In this document: one piece after another, positions 1 to 11,391 of the stretch
How the letters are laid out: each line of letters opens with the position of its first letter
Numbering within the stretch: position 1 is the stretch's first letter
Assembly (NCBI GenBank): GCA_009760855.2
Contig: WPIO01000081.1
Coordinates: 1,433,001 to 1,497,000, forward strand
Direction of reading: 5' to 3'
Length of the DNA: 64,000 bases
DNA from: Cristatella mucedo
Lineage: Eukaryota > Bryozoa > Phylactolaemata > Cristatellidae
Program-made: the position numbers and the translations under genes
The notes under the pieces: model-generated
Database searches by the model: none
Seen by the model: the letters and a program-made list of their open reading frames with translations, nothing else
Told to the model about the DNA's origin: nothing

Positions 1-345
1 TTTGTCGAAAAGTGCATCACTATCTTATTGCCAAATTCAACGACCCACCTGCAGAGATTTGAGCTTTGAAAGCCAGTTTGCTTGATCAACAAATAACGTA
101 GTTACTTTTTTGATGCATCCGATTTTGTGCTAAAGCAGAGGCTCGCCCAGTCGCTTGATTTGAACACCCGTAGAATGAATACGGAGTAATATCAACAGGC
201 AGCTCAGGCCGTATGTTGGGCTTACACCAGTATCCGACCTATTCAGTAAAACTCATGCTCTGTCGAATATGCTACAGCAGAAGAGACCACGCAGATGCTG
301 TCAGCCTCTTTGCCTGGCTAAACAAGAGAGGTCATGAAAAAATAA

Positions 346-436
346 CGATGTTACATTTGATATAGCACCTTCAGAGAACTCGATCTCTTTCAAGGCACTT
401 TACATTTTATGCAAAGGAAGCATGATCGAAAATGCG
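346..436 (-). mobile_element. LINE-A 3' tail fragment
   Basis: Contains the minus-strand form of the LINE-A terminal hairpin (CAGAGAACTCGATCTCTTTC) and the adjoining 3' UTR (GCAAAGGAAGCATGATCGAA). Confidence 0.75.
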
Positions 437-1984
437 TACATACCAGCAGCATGTGTTTTGTCTCTTGGCTGTCAATAAATATACTCAAATGCTGCACGTT
501 ACTTTAATATTTGTGGCATCGTAGAAAACCCTCTTTATAACCGAACGAATTTACAGCCACAGCAGCGTTGGCCATACTGCAATAATTTTGTTTGCAGCTG
601 AGTGTATAAATGTCAATATAGAATGTCTCATTGATTGACCACTTTGGCTGCAGTTTCTATATCTAAATGTCTGCAAAAGTTTGCAATATTACTAAGATTA
701 AGGTAGACTGACTTGACTGTGAAGCTGGCCATTTAGGCAGAACATCATTTTGGAGCAGGGCACCCAGTTTCCATGTAGAGGCTCAGGGACTTTGCTGGCT
801 GAACTGATTTTGACGGTAAGGCTTTTCAGTTTCTGAATGACAAGCAGGTTTACCCGTAACTACTGGGGTAGTCTTTAATCATTTAATTTATGAAAGCTGG
901 CTACTATCCAAGCTCAATCGTCGGAAAGGGCGAGCTGCAGTGAAGCTAACAGAATGTTAGGTGCTGGAAGGCAAGAGGAATCAAACGACAAGTTGTGCTT
1001 AATGTCTATAGCAATGAAAGCGTGAGTATTGCATGGCACCAAGAGCAATTAATTTGCATAAATTTGGTGAAGGATGGAGCCTTAGAAAAGCGCCTGAGGT
1101 TATCCATAAGGTGCATAGCAACGAGGAGTATGAGAGTGATCTGGAAATGTCCGCATGAAACAATTGTAACCACCGGATTGAGGAGTTGCCTCGTGGATCA
1201 CCGGTTGACAAGAGGGTGATAGCTCCCCCGAAATATCCTGCTGGAGGGGACATCTCTTGGACATGACTAGACATTTGGATTGCTGTGCCGTCCTCGTTAC
1301 GCCGTGGCCGGTCGTTCAGGTGCCCCAGGTCGGACCAGATTGGCGACCTGGCAAAGGCCTGCCCTGAGGCAGTTCATGGCTGGCCATGCTTTGTGCAGCA
1401 GATGCAGTGTGCTCAACCCCAACTATCAGATAGCATGGTGCACCGAGGGATTTTTATCCGTTTGTGTTTGGCAACCTCCACTCCTGACAAGGGATTCCGG
1501 GCTGTGCTGTAGTCTTCGAGAGAGTCTAGTCTACTGTCTGCCTGATCAGAAGTCGCCTCTTGACTCTTTGTCAGCTCTTTAGAGGCCGTGCTTCACTGGA
1601 ATGTAGAGGGCATGTAGATGAATATACTAATAAAGTAATAATTATGATAATTAAGCACTTAGGTAGCACGCTAAGGGAACTAAATCACTCTCTGGGCACT
1701 TAGCATATCTTGCACTCAGTTCTTGCCTTGACTAAGCCAATTTCGAAAGCCGTTTTTCAGTTGCTATGCCTGCAAATGCAAGGACATTTGCTAGCCATAT
1801 ACGTGTTGATTGCAGGACAGCCCACGAAGCGATATCCTACCTATTAAAGCTCCTAATGTTAGAGCATGCTAGGAGTTCAAGAAACCGAACTTAACTTAAT
1901 GTAGTCACAATCGGGGTGATTTGCTGATGAACCTTTTGGCTGATTGGTGACTTCTGAGTCGATAACTTGCTGCATGACTAGTAA
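437..1984. other. No gene recognised
   Basis: Unique-looking DNA. A GC-richer patch at 1280-1580 is open in two + frames, but neither product resembles a known protein or continues across a good splice site. If TADA2A extends left, this would be an intron of it. Confidence 0.5.
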
Positions 1985-2120
1985 GACTCCGGCGGTTGAG
2001 GTGCTCGCCCCGACCAAGGCCTGGCTGAGGTCGTGGGCTCGAAGCCCGAGGTATATATGAAGCACCTGAATAGAGATTAAGTTCTCTTGGGGCGCTATAT
2101 AAATGAAGTATTTTTATTTA
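1985..2120 (+). mobile_element. SINE-A (tRNA-derived)
   Basis: Head GTTGAGGTGCTCGCCCCGACC, B-box-like GGGCTCGAAGCCC and 3' hairpin AGAGATTAAGTTCTCT, then GGGGCGCTATA. The 5' end lacks the first part of the A box. Confidence 0.85.
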
Positions 2121-2937
2121 AGACTAGTCGCCAGTGCTTCCTGATGGTGTTCTGATTATGAAGTGTGGGTATTCAGCTGTCAACGCTCAGCCTAGCTAGC
2201 ATTAGCTTTGCTGACAGAAAAGATTTCTTATTTATTACGGGTGGAGTTCAGGGAGCTATGAAGGTAATACTTTCACTGCTGCTGTTATTTTTTTGATAAT
2301 TCTCTCGATCATATGTTTGTATAATTTGTTTGAGCGACATTCGTAGCAGTTATCATTGCAATGCATAGTTGTATTTTCTACTTCTGAAGGTCCATCTTTT
2401 GGCGTGTCGTTGTAGACATAAATCTGTTTTGGAAGCCTACCTAGAGCTGATTTAAGATTGACCAATCGGCTGTCCATCGGGGACTGAGATGGCCCTTGGC
2501 TAGTTACATACTTAGGTATTGTTCTTGATTTCTGTATTGTGAGGTGACTGGCAGTGCTGCTACTTAAACAAATAGGGTGTAACTTTCACTGCTCTGTTCC
2601 ATTATTAGTGCCATGCCGGTGTGAGTTTTTCGTGAGTTTTGTTGCAAAAAAAGATGCAAGATTATCTTTAGTTGCATTGACATGACTCCCTTCTTTGCTG
2701 AGATTGTGTTAAACACCTCGATCAATGTCAGTGTATACGATCCGTCTGTACATGGCTGTGCTAGCTAGCTAGCTACGATGTCCAGAGCATCAAGTTTGAA
2801 GTGGCAATGGTTGCTCCTCTTATATTGGCTAGAGTCTCAACAATTTGAGTTAATTATAGAATGGATGTACCGAAGGGGCTGACTTTTCTGTAGCCACATT
2901 GCTGTGCAAGTGGAATGTATTACTGGCTGTGTATGTA

Positions 2938-3080
2938 TATATAATTCATTTATATAGCGCCCCACGAGAGCTTAATCTCTATTCAGACGCTTCACATATG
3001 CCTCGGGGCTCGAGCCCACGACCTCAGCCAGACCTCGGTCGGGGCGAGCACCTCGACCGCTGGACCAGACCGGCTTCTGG
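2938..3080 (-). mobile_element. SINE-A, minus orientation
   Basis: Full-length copy in reverse: tail with GCGCCCCACGAGAGCTTAAT first, then GGGCTCGAGCCC, then the A-box end at 3070. Confidence 0.88.
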
Positions 3081-3285
3081 CCTCTGAGCTAAAAATTGTC
3101 GAGCTCCCACCTGCAGCACAACCTTCTTTATCGTTCAGGATTGCTTGCAGGGTGCAGTCTTCCGGATGACCTAATCACTGCTCCTCATACTGCTTTACGT
3201 GTGAGCTGCTTTGTCTCGTACTCGTGTACACGGCCTCAGAGCGTGGCCTCGGTGCAAGTGCCTGCAGGCTGCTTACTCTTTGTAG

Positions 3286-3382
3286 GACAAGAACGCCTGC
3301 CAGCGCTGGTTGATGTCCCAGCCAGCTGTGGCAGCAGCGACTGGGAAGAATCAAGTGCCGCTCGTACCCTTACCGTCTGCTC
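3286..3382 (+). CDS. TADA2A: TADA2A internal exon (third from last found)
   Basis: TADA2A (ADA2-alpha) is a nuclear adaptor that supports GCN5/PCAF-type histone acetyltransferases; this exon encodes the linker before its C-terminal SWIRM domain. A pyrimidine-rich acceptor ending TTTGTAG precedes position 3286 and a GTAAGC donor follows 3382. The 97 bases read as 32 codons plus one base, starting DKNACQRWLMSQ. This resembles the segment DSSACQQWL that I recall in vertebrate TADA2A just before the SWIRM linker. The single leftover base (phase 1) matches the two leading bases of the exon at 7389, which gives SAPRKAAPP across the junction. It is short and weakly conserved, so the call rests on that motif, the good splice sites and the phase match. 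The preceding exons (ZZ finger, SANT and central region) were not found in 1-3285; they may lie off the left edge. Confidence 0.72.
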
Positions 3383-3719
3383 GTAAGCAAAAAGTCTTTC
3401 AGCTTCTTTCAGCTGAAGCCTAAGCTTCTGCATCACTAGCGCCAGCAGTGGCATCGGGAGCTGGCTGCAGCTTTGCGACCCTCGAGCCACTGCTGTCTAT
3501 ACCCTGGAAACAGCGATTAGACTCTGGAGCTCGGGGACCTGTGCCAGGTGGATTGGGCAGGGGGCTCTAGCTCCTTTGTGGCCAAGGTGTGGGCCCCAGG
3601 CCAAGTCTCTGTCTTAGGTCGTGAGCAGAAACGTTTTGACGACAATATTAATACTATATTGTAACTAATAATTATTGTAAGTCGTTTGTATAACTTTGCT
3701 CCTATTTACTAAGTAGCTA

Positions 3720-4720
3720 AAAAGCCTTAATACAGAGGACTCTGGGCAATTTGGGTCCTCTTCTATTCCGAATCTAGTGAGTCTTTGGTGGACCAACTTA
3801 GTTGCAGCAATAGGTCAGGATTATAATGCTACTCTCGATTAAGGGAACTGTTTCAAAACACCTGGGTAAGCCTAGGCTAGATTCTGAGGTTCTAGCTAAT
3901 TACTGCCTATTAGCTGCTCTTCTCGATTTTTTTGAGACAGCCTATCAAAGTTTCCCGATTTTTTTGAGACAGCCTATCAAAGTTTCCCGATAACGTTGTC
4001 GATGATTAGCTCGTAAAGCGCATAAACTAGTACCATGTATATGGAAAGTTTTCGGTCGGAATTCAGATTTCGGTATCCCGCTGAAAGTGCTCTCTTCTAA
4101 GTGACTAATGACACTTTAGGTAGTATAGATTATGGTAGTGCCACTGGCCTATCCCTCTCTAATCTATCGGCAACTTTTGACACTATTGATCACAAGATCC
4201 TGCTAGAGCTAGCAAGAGCAATTATATGTCTTATTGGTTAGTCTGTGTCACGTTTCGAATCGTACCTCGCATGTGGTGACTCTCCGTAGCTAATGGTGGT
4301 CCACTCTCATCCAGCAGATTTCCAATTTTGGTATTCCATCAGGGGCTATTATCGGTTCTTCACTACGCAGCCTTTCTGTCGAAGTCGGAATTCAGGCTCT
4401 CAGCAGGTCCGCTGATACGAGCCATTAAGCCTAAATAATTGGTGCTAAATATGGCCTCTATGTTCCCCTTCATATCTGAGAAGTTCTATTGTGTTTTCTT
4501 TGCTAAATGAGCTGTGATGGAGATCAATGAAAGCCCCGGTTCGCCAATGGGTGCAGGGCAAGTTTCTCACTTTAACCCACGAGACCCGACGCAGCTTTGA
4601 TCCTTCATACTTAGCCGAATTACTGTACCGCTTTTAGATAGAGATTATCACGCCCTTCTGACGTGCATCATCTCAACGTCAGCCTAATAAGGAGGTAGTT
4701 GCTTTTTTAGTTGAGAAAAG
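3720..4720 (+). mobile_element. LINE-B reverse-transcriptase fragment in TADA2A intron
   Basis: Broken frames recall reverse-transcriptase blocks: a KPGLDSEVLANY-like start at about 3865, LSATFDTIDHKILLE at about 4160-4210, and a C-terminal stretch near 4510-4640 matching the intact LINE-B order (LNELGW-like, then LAELL-like). It has many stops and internal deletions and is a dead copy, in the same direction as the host gene. Confidence 0.75.
3924..3987 (+). repeat. 32-bp perfect tandem duplication
   Basis: Two adjacent copies of a unit starting CGATTTTTTTGAGACAGCCT, inside the LINE-B fragment. It disrupts the old reading frame and therefore postdates insertion. Confidence 0.95.
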
Positions 4721-6326
4721 AAGTTAAATCCTGTAATGTTGCCCTCTGATTCACCGTTTTTGAGTGTGAGCGCTAGCTGCACTGCTCAATCTGCAGCTCG
4801 AGCAAGCTCCCAGATTATGGGAGATAGTAATGCTTAGCGGCAGCATTGTAAGCCACTGCTAAGCCAATACAATATTTTATCGTGTGGCTAAGCCCACTCA
4901 ACTGCCAAATTGATCTAATTGAAGTATCAACTTCTGTCTGTAGCCATCCCCTGTACCCCTGCATGGCAATCCTGTGATTGTAGCAATGAAAGCAGTCGTA
5001 ATCGTAATGTATTCCAATCCTTCCATCGGGGCGGACTAGTTTGTCGTTGCTAATGTGCTAAGCCTCTTTGTGGCTGGAATCGACTAGGCTCTAGCTATAT
5101 TCAATTGGTGATGCCGTCTACGCATTTGCGAATTCTTACCGATCCATAGAAACATTACCAAACCTGAGCCTAGTTTAACGGTTAATGTCGAGCAAATACT
5201 GAAAAAAATGTGTCCAACAATTAATGTTGTTTTAGGTTATCTGACAAAAACCTAGCATGTAGCTTCACTGTAAATGAAGCTTTTTAAAAGTCACAAGCAT
5301 GCACCTCAACAAGCTGCAAATATGTACCTTGATTTACTACGCTTCAATAAGTTAGGACAAAGTCGCATATGATGCTCAGATTGGTTAATTTATATTTCTA
5401 GATAGTTTGCTTTCAGTATACCTTTGGGTTCAACGTGGTTTGCATAATCATTTTTTCCTTTTATGTGGAAATCGTCAAACTTTTGATCTCATCTACCACG
5501 TTTGTCTTTTGCCATAAATAAATGTTGGAATATTGAACACATTGTTGCACGATTTTGTTGACATTGACCATTGAGCCGAAGTACTCCTTTCTACAAAAAT
5601 GTTAGTGCTTGCCTTTCAAAGAGCTTAATTTGTTGGCACTCGTAAATGCTGAATAGCAGCACCACAAACAGGTGTGAAGCGGTGTCCAGCTCCAGATATC
5701 CAAACTTTCTGATGCATTTTTATGTACTTTCGATGAATTGAAGGTATTTTTTCTTGGAGTGGACACTCTGTTTTGTTGAGATAGTACTGCACGAAGTGCT
5801 AGCACCCACCAGCTGTTGGCTACATACTCTTTGACTTGAAACATAATTGTTCCAGCTACCTACTTGCATAACAAGAAGTCGGGATCTGCATACGTTCCGA
5901 CCACCCCTGCAACTTAAAGATCGCTAGTGATGATGATATAATAAGCTTTCTTTTCGTTTAGCTTCCCAAGAGAACCAAATATCGGGGCAATTAACTACTT
6001 TTGATGCTTGGTTTTACGGTCTCGGAGACTTAGTGCAACAAGCCAAGGTGTAGTGGCTAGCACGATTGGGTTATGCTTATATTCATTTAAAAAAATACAC
6101 CAGATCGGGACTTCTGCCTTAACCAGAAACATCTGCTGCTTGTTTAGCCAACACAAGTTCTTTAGCATTGACTTACTTAAGCTGCTTCGCAAATCATCGG
6201 CTTGATGACACCCCCCCATTGTTGTCATCAGTTTTGACGACTGGGGCTTGTGCAAAGCAATCTATGTTGTTGATAGTCAGTGGTTTTAATTGGTTTTCAA
6301 GAGTTGATAAATACAGGGATGAAGTA
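4721..6326. other. TADA2A intron interior, nothing recognised
   Basis: AT-rich intronic sequence. Short open frames at 5602-5844 and 5995-6255 show no family resemblance. Confidence 0.5.
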
Positions 6327-6385
6327 ATAATAATAATAATGCACCTGATAAAGGGCCCTCAGAGAATTTACATCAAGATAATATG
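6327..6385 (-). mobile_element. LINE-A 3' tail fragment
   Basis: (AAT)n followed by GATAAAGGGCCCTCAGAGAA; only the terminal hairpin half remains. Confidence 0.7.
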
Positions 6386-6774
6386 CGTAGCCCACAGGGA
6401 GCACCTGGACGGCTGATTCACGACTTGCATGAAATTTAGTATCTTACTATGCTTGGGTTAGATAATGCAAGCAGTTTGCACTCACCCTCCCCTGATTTCT
6501 AGGTAAGTTGACGTTTTAAACCGAACTTGTAAAAGTTCCTTAGTGAATAATGAGCCCAACCGTGATGCCAGTATACTGCTTTACTGGGTGCTTAGAAGTG
6601 CAGTCAGGTAGCAAATGGACTTGTGGCTCTTTTGCTTTGCTGTGCTTCGTGTGCTGCATTTTCTCACTGTGCGGCAATTGTTATATTCAGACTTCGTGAT
6701 TGCAATGCTTAATTAAGTAATGCACATGTCTGATGCTGCCTTGCATTTAGTGATCTGCTTGAGGGTCGATCTCA

Positions 6775-6912
6775 CTGTGCTGGTTTGGTCCAGTGGTTAA
6801 GGTGCTCGCCCCGACCAAGGCCTGGCTGAGGTCGTGGGCTCGAGCCCTGAGGCATATGTGACGCGCCTGAATAGAGATTAAGTTCTCTTGGGGCGCTATA
6901 CAAATGAATTAT
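6775..6912 (+). mobile_element. SINE-A, best-preserved copy
   Basis: A box TGGTCCAGTGGTTAAGGTGC, B box GGCTCGAGCCC about 45 bp later, then the tail hairpin AGAGATTAAGTTCTCT and CAAATGAATTA. The A-box match to TRGCNNAGYNGG shows the tRNA origin. Confidence 0.92.
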
Positions 6913-7164
6913 GATTACTGTGTGAAACCTTTGGATAAGTAATCGGCCCTCTGGGATCGCCTGTAGTAATTATCTATGTGCAGTTGTTCTGCACAGGTGC
7001 ATGTCCTTAGGCTCGAGCAATGCTCAAATATCGTGGGTCGGGCTAGCCATGTTGGGTTGCTTAGCACTTGTGCTCTGGTTTTGACAAGCCTCCCAGGCTG
7101 TGGGGCTACGATGTGGAACGTTAGAGCTCAGACCCTCGACACTTTTCGTGGTCAAGGAGTCAGC

Positions 7165-7216
7165 ACATATATATACACACACACACATATATATACATAT
7201 ATATATATATTTTTTA
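7165..7216. repeat. (CA)n/(TA)n microsatellite
   Basis: Alternating purine-pyrimidine run in the TADA2A intron. Confidence 0.9.
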
Positions 7217-7388
7217 AATATAATGGAACAGCTGTCGTCGCTAAGCTAGGCTTAGTTCTTACAATCGTGAAATTTGGGAACCCGTGTGCACAAATTCGAG
7301 TTGCTGCAGTCAGATATTTTTGCTCTGCGCAGCGCAGCCCTCTCGCTCGGTGCACTCTGACCGCGTTGTGCACTTTTCCTCCATACAG

Positions 7389-7462
7389 CGCGCAAGGCGG
7401 CTCCTCCGATGGACGTGAGCGGCTTGCCCTGCTTTGAGCTCCTCACCCCGAAAGAGCAGGAG
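7389..7462 (+). CDS. TADA2A: TADA2A exon: start of SWIRM region
   Basis: The exon begins after the acceptor CCATACAG and ends before GTACTC. Read in the frame joined from 3382 it gives RKAAPPMDVSGLPCFELLTP then KEQE. The family pattern at this point is APPL(D/N)LTGLPG followed by LxEKEKE, the first part of the SWIRM domain. The intron on its left is about 4.0 kb and holds a LINE-B reverse-transcriptase fragment and three SINE or tail pieces. The intron on its right is 189 bp in phase 0. An ATG at 7409 lies inside the exon, but it aligns with a conserved internal position and is unlikely to be the gene's start. Confidence 0.88.
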
Positions 7463-7651
7463 GTACTCGCGCGCGCAGTGCTCGCGCCGTTTCTTGCCGC
7501 CAGCGTAGCTGCCATTGAGTCCTGGCCGCCGTGTCACACCTATGCCGAAGCTGCCGAAAGCGTGCTTATCATCCGCACATCAATCCTTAGCATCTATGCT
7601 GCTGCGCTCTCTCGCTGCTTCTTTCGCACTCTACTGCTGTGTCTGCTGCAG
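7463..7651 (+). other. TADA2A: TADA2A intron, 189 bp and open in frame
   Basis: GT at 7463 and AG at 7650-7651 bound an intron whose length is a multiple of three and which has no stop in the host frame. The 63 codons are hydrophobic and Ala/Ser/Leu-rich, with no family counterpart, so I treat the segment as an intron although the frame runs straight through it. Confidence 0.85.
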
Positions 7652-7840
7652 GTGTGCTCGAATGTGCGACTGGTGCCGAAGGTATATCTCGACATCAAGA
7701 GGATTCTGGTCAGTGAAAGCAAGAAACTTGGCTCGCTGCGCCTTGCACAAGCCCGCGAGCTCATAAAGATCGACGTGAACAAGACGCGAAAGCTATTTGA
7801 TTTTCTGTCGGTCGAGGGCTACATAGTAAAAGAAGGGTGA
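7652..7840 (+). CDS. TADA2A: TADA2A last coding exon: SWIRM domain and stop
   Basis: The acceptor CTGCTGCAG is followed by 62 codons and a TGA stop. The product begins VCSNVRLVPKVYLDIKRIL and contains LRLAQARELIKIDVNKTRK, then LFDFLSVEGYIVKEG. This is close to the TADA2A family C-terminus (VRLVPGAYLEYK, then LRLAQARALIKIDVNKTRK, then IYDFLIREGYI), the helical SWIRM core that in ADA2-alpha binds DNA or nucleosomes. The protein ends where the family normally ends, so this is the natural C-terminus. The reading frame is intact in all three exons, which argues for a working gene rather than a processed copy, since introns are present. I saw no canonical AATAAA within about 250 bp of the stop. LINE-A debris starts near 8190, which limits the likely 3' UTR. 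Confidence 0.95.
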   Translation: MCSNVRLVPKVYLDIKRILVSESKKLGSLRLAQARELIKIDVNKTRKLFDFLSVEGYIVKEG

Positions 7841-8189
7841 AGCGGGGCAGCTCTACCACAGCGATGACTGTTAGTTGTCAGCTTGGGTGTGCTTCTGTTA
7901 CTGGCTCTCTTGATGTCAGCTTTCCTCAAGCGTTCCAAGCTCTGATTTTTTGCTCAAGGCTGCCTGTCGTGGAGCCTAGTGGAACGATGATGCATAAGTC
8001 ATATAATGTCCGACTGTGTGGCGATGAAGCTTGTGTTATCCCTCTTGTAAATTTATTAAGCATTTTTTGTCTAAGCAATACAATATTGTGAAATACGAGA
8101 TGAAACTGACTGGAAAGATAATGGCCAATCAGTGCCAATAGCACTTGAGCCATGCAACTGGTGGACATGTGTAACTTACTGGTTGCAGG

Positions 8190-8815
8190 TATACCGGCTT
8201 ATGCATTAGGCACTTTCAGTTGGTGCAAAACTCTGCAGCTAGGCTTTTCTGTCGTGGTTGCAGTTGCCAGATAACACCACTGCTTGCCGACCTGCACCGG
8301 CTCCCAATCAAGCAGCATAGCGACTTCAAAGTTTTGTCATCCACTTTTAAGTCCCTTTATTCGCTGACTCCATCCTACCTCTTTGAACTAAGCCCCACCA
8401 TTCTAGGAATCATACCACCGGCTTTTCTGAATCAAATATTTTAGCTACACCTCGTACGAATCTGAAATTCATAGGAAACCTAATTTCAAGTTTGTATTCT
8501 TTCAGTCGCTCTCCAGATTGACGTCGTGAAATCCGCTGACTTGACATAAAAAGGATCTAAAACGCACCCTTTCTATCACAGCATTTAGTTGGTGGGTGTG
8601 ATTTTTCCTTTGTGTTGTGTGCTGTCACTGTGTGTGCCACCACTAACCACATTTTGCACGGTGACACTGCATGTCACTTATAACCATGTTATGCGTGTCG
8701 ACACTCCGTGTTACCACGAATTATTCGATCGAGCGTCCTTTACAGCATTTGTAAAGTGCCTAGAAAAGATTAAGTTTTCTGATGGTGCAATAAAAACGTA
8801 TTATTAATCCTAAGA
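8190..8815 (+). mobile_element. LINE-A 3' end, degraded
   Basis: Frame at 8220-8444 gives [24 protein letters not shown] and LYSLTPSYLFEL, the usual C-terminal domain of L2/CR1-type elements; the 3' UTR follows to a diverged hairpin AAGATTAAGTTTTCTGATGG near 8768. Confidence 0.88.
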
Positions 8816-8904
8816 GAAGAAAATTTTATTCTATGCACTAATCGTGAGCTGGAGCATGCTATTTGGTTTTCGAAAGCATGCACTGAGTCAGAACGTATTA
8901 AATT

Positions 8905-9025
8905 CATTTGTTCAGCGCCCTATGGAACTGTATCCAGGCGCTTCATATAAGCCACGGGGCCGTGCCCACGACCTGTCATCATATGCATTCACCATGACCT
9001 TGGTCGAGGCGAGCGCCTCAGTAAA
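8905..9025 (-). mobile_element. SINE-A, long-arm subtype, degraded
   Basis: Reverse copy with the tail near 8905, then the B-box region (GGGGCCGTGCCCACGACC) and an extra block CATATGCATTCACCATGACC that ordinary SINE-A copies lack. Confidence 0.7.
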
Positions 9026-9059
9026 GCCTACAAAGGACGATTGAAGCAGACGAGCAAGT

Positions 9060-9480
9060 GACGAATAATAGAGGTGAGCTAATAATAGCCTCTTGAAATG
9101 TCAAGTCAGGGGATGTCGAAATTCAAGTCCGGAGTGAGGTCCGGCCTTTGGGAACATTCAAACACAGCCACAGCCTCCTAAGGATGTAAGTGTGGTTAGA
9201 AGCACAGTTAAACGTCATCTAACTAGAGGTTAGGATAATAAGATGTAAAGCCTGATTGGGAAGTATTATTGATAAATTGGCTGATGCAAGAGAACCAGGG
9301 AACCTAAAATTGTGTGACGCAACATTTGAAATCGATCCTCTGCTAGATAAGGAGCCATTGCATTTCGAGGATAAGTGTGTAATTGGGATAACGAAGAACT
9401 CATCTGTGGAAAAGTGCAGATGCATAGTTTTGTAACATCTGTAAACATCCTAATGCACAGTCAATGAGACCTCCGAGAAG
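9060..9480 (-). mobile_element. LINE-A 3' region, degraded
   Basis: The stretch TCAAGTCAGGGGATGTCG at about 9098 is shared with the clearer minus-strand LINE-A copy at 44905; similarity then fades through old coding sequence. Confidence 0.55.
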
Positions 9481-9649
9481 CGAGTTACACTATTCTAGAC
9501 GAGTGGTAAAAAATACATGGATCGCCTTAGGCGAAAGAAATTCGAAGGCTTCGCTAGAATCAACAAACATGAAACAGAAACTTTCTACCCCTACGCCCAA
9601 TGCCAGCCATGGTTTGACTTGTTCTACCTAAATGAACTGCTGCGTCATT

Positions 9650-9975
9650 AGTTTCAGCCTTATCCTGGCCTACAGTCTTTGCAGTACAATATATTAGCTT
9701 TTTCATTATTTCCCGTAAAGACCGTTTTAGAAAGAACTTTATGTTTGCTTTGTAAGTCCTGGACTATGAAACTCGTTCGCTGTTCTTGAGCAGCGACATC
9801 TTTTTTGCAGCCAACTTGGTCACATCCTTTCCAGCCGCCGTGCACTGCTACGTCCATACTACTCACTTCCTCATCTGCCCTCCGGGTGCAGCCATGCTTT
9901 TCCATTTCTTTTCATTGCGTCAGATAAAGTCTGCTGGCTACCGCAGGCACACCGAAAGCGACCAAGGCCGAGATC
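9650..9975 (+). mobile_element. LINE-B 3' fragment
   Basis: Shares with other LINE-B copies the segment around GCAGCCATGCTTTTCCATTT, then CGTCAGATAAAGTCTGCTGG and the CTACCGCAGGCACACCGAAA end. Confidence 0.7.
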
Positions 9976-11391
9976 GAGCTGAAGAAACTCTCCAGCGCCT
10001 GTCTGTCTGTGTCAGCGTCAGCGTCTGTCTGCCAGTGTCTGCCTGTCTGTGCAGAGTTATAAGCTACATAACAGATGCAGACATGTACACGCCCTCTGGA
10101 GGAGGAGGGGGGTTAGAGCTAACTTTCAGCACAGGGCCGGCTCGGACCGAGCGAGCGACCTTTCGGCTCAGCCGAGCCTCCTTCCTTATGCGTCAATGCC
10201 GGCCGTCCGTAATTGCTTGCACGCCTTTCGCCAAAACAAATCATCCCGAGAGTCAAGTCTAACGCCATCCGATTACTTTCTTCCAAACGAGCGCGCTAAT
10301 TGTACAGGAATTCGGCGTGCGCACCTCGCTGAGAGTTCGCGGCTCGGCTGGCGACGACATCCGGCTAGCTGACATCAGGCACGCTGCCTCTTCCGACGCT
10401 CCGGCGACTCGCTAGCAGCCCTGCCGCCGTTGACGTTAGGGCGTGCGGCCGTAGGGCGTACGGGCGCGTGCAGTATGCCCTTTCAGGTCGGCTCGTGTAT
10501 TCTGCTTAAACTTTTAGTAGCCGCTCTCAATCGAAGCCGCCGCCCAGTCTACCTTAGCAAAGATCCGATGGCTGCTGCTGCAGGCAGTCCAGCGGCGTCG
10601 GGGCTCAAAGCAAACGACCGACTCCGTATCTCAGATCGGAAACTTAAGTAGGAGATCCGCAAATCTTGAGTTCCAAAAACCAAAGCAATATGAGACCGTG
10701 GCTCGCCACTGTCGCTGCCGTCGTGTCTTTTATGCCAGCACGCGTTCTTACAATGAACCGGAACTTAGCTGAACACTTCGACACGCCCAACGTCGAGGCA
10801 TCTTCTCAGCGAGGTGAACATTTTGTGTCTGCCAGCCGTGTGAGTCGGATGTCAACAGCGTACAAAACATCGGCTGCAAATACAACCGAGAGCGCCCCCC
10901 CCCCCCCCCCCCCGGCGCTGCCTCAGAGGCCGTGAAAGGCATGGCAGAGAAGGCCGTACTGTGTACGACTTGCACGCTCGACTACTGGTGCTATAGCGAG
11001 CAGCTGCACCGCAGCTGCATTTGCATGTTTTGATGCTCCATCTCCCGCGTGGGTAAAGTGCCCGGGGAGAGGTTTTGTTTTCAAAGGGTGCTACACAAAT
11101 ATCCTAAATTGTATTTATGTTAAGTCTACTTTCCTGTTTCTTCTCACCCTATAATATAAGGTTGGGGAAAACGTTCGTCCCCCGTGTTTTCGTTCAATCG
11201 TAAAATTCCTTTAATTATTATTTCATTAAACTCTTATTAAAATTATTATTTTAACACCGCGCGAGTGAACGTATATAATCAGCGGTCCTGTGACGGCCTC
11301 GGGAGCTTCGTATTGCATTGGAAAATTTGGGCTTTGGTCAGCTATAGAGCATTTCCTCCTGGTGAGCACGCTTTCTGTTGGGGGGGGGAGT
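9976..11391. other. Mixed DNA with CpG-rich patch, no gene recognised
   Basis: 10120-10640 is CpG-rich with several short open frames. A C-homopolymer of about 20 bases lies at 10896-10913. None of the frames resembles a known protein. Confidence 0.5.

Noticed and set aside
995-1582. Several overlapping frames that might be an upstream TADA2A exon
   Set aside because: None matches the ZZ, SANT or central TADA2A segments as I know them, and no phase-compatible donor and acceptor pair was seen.
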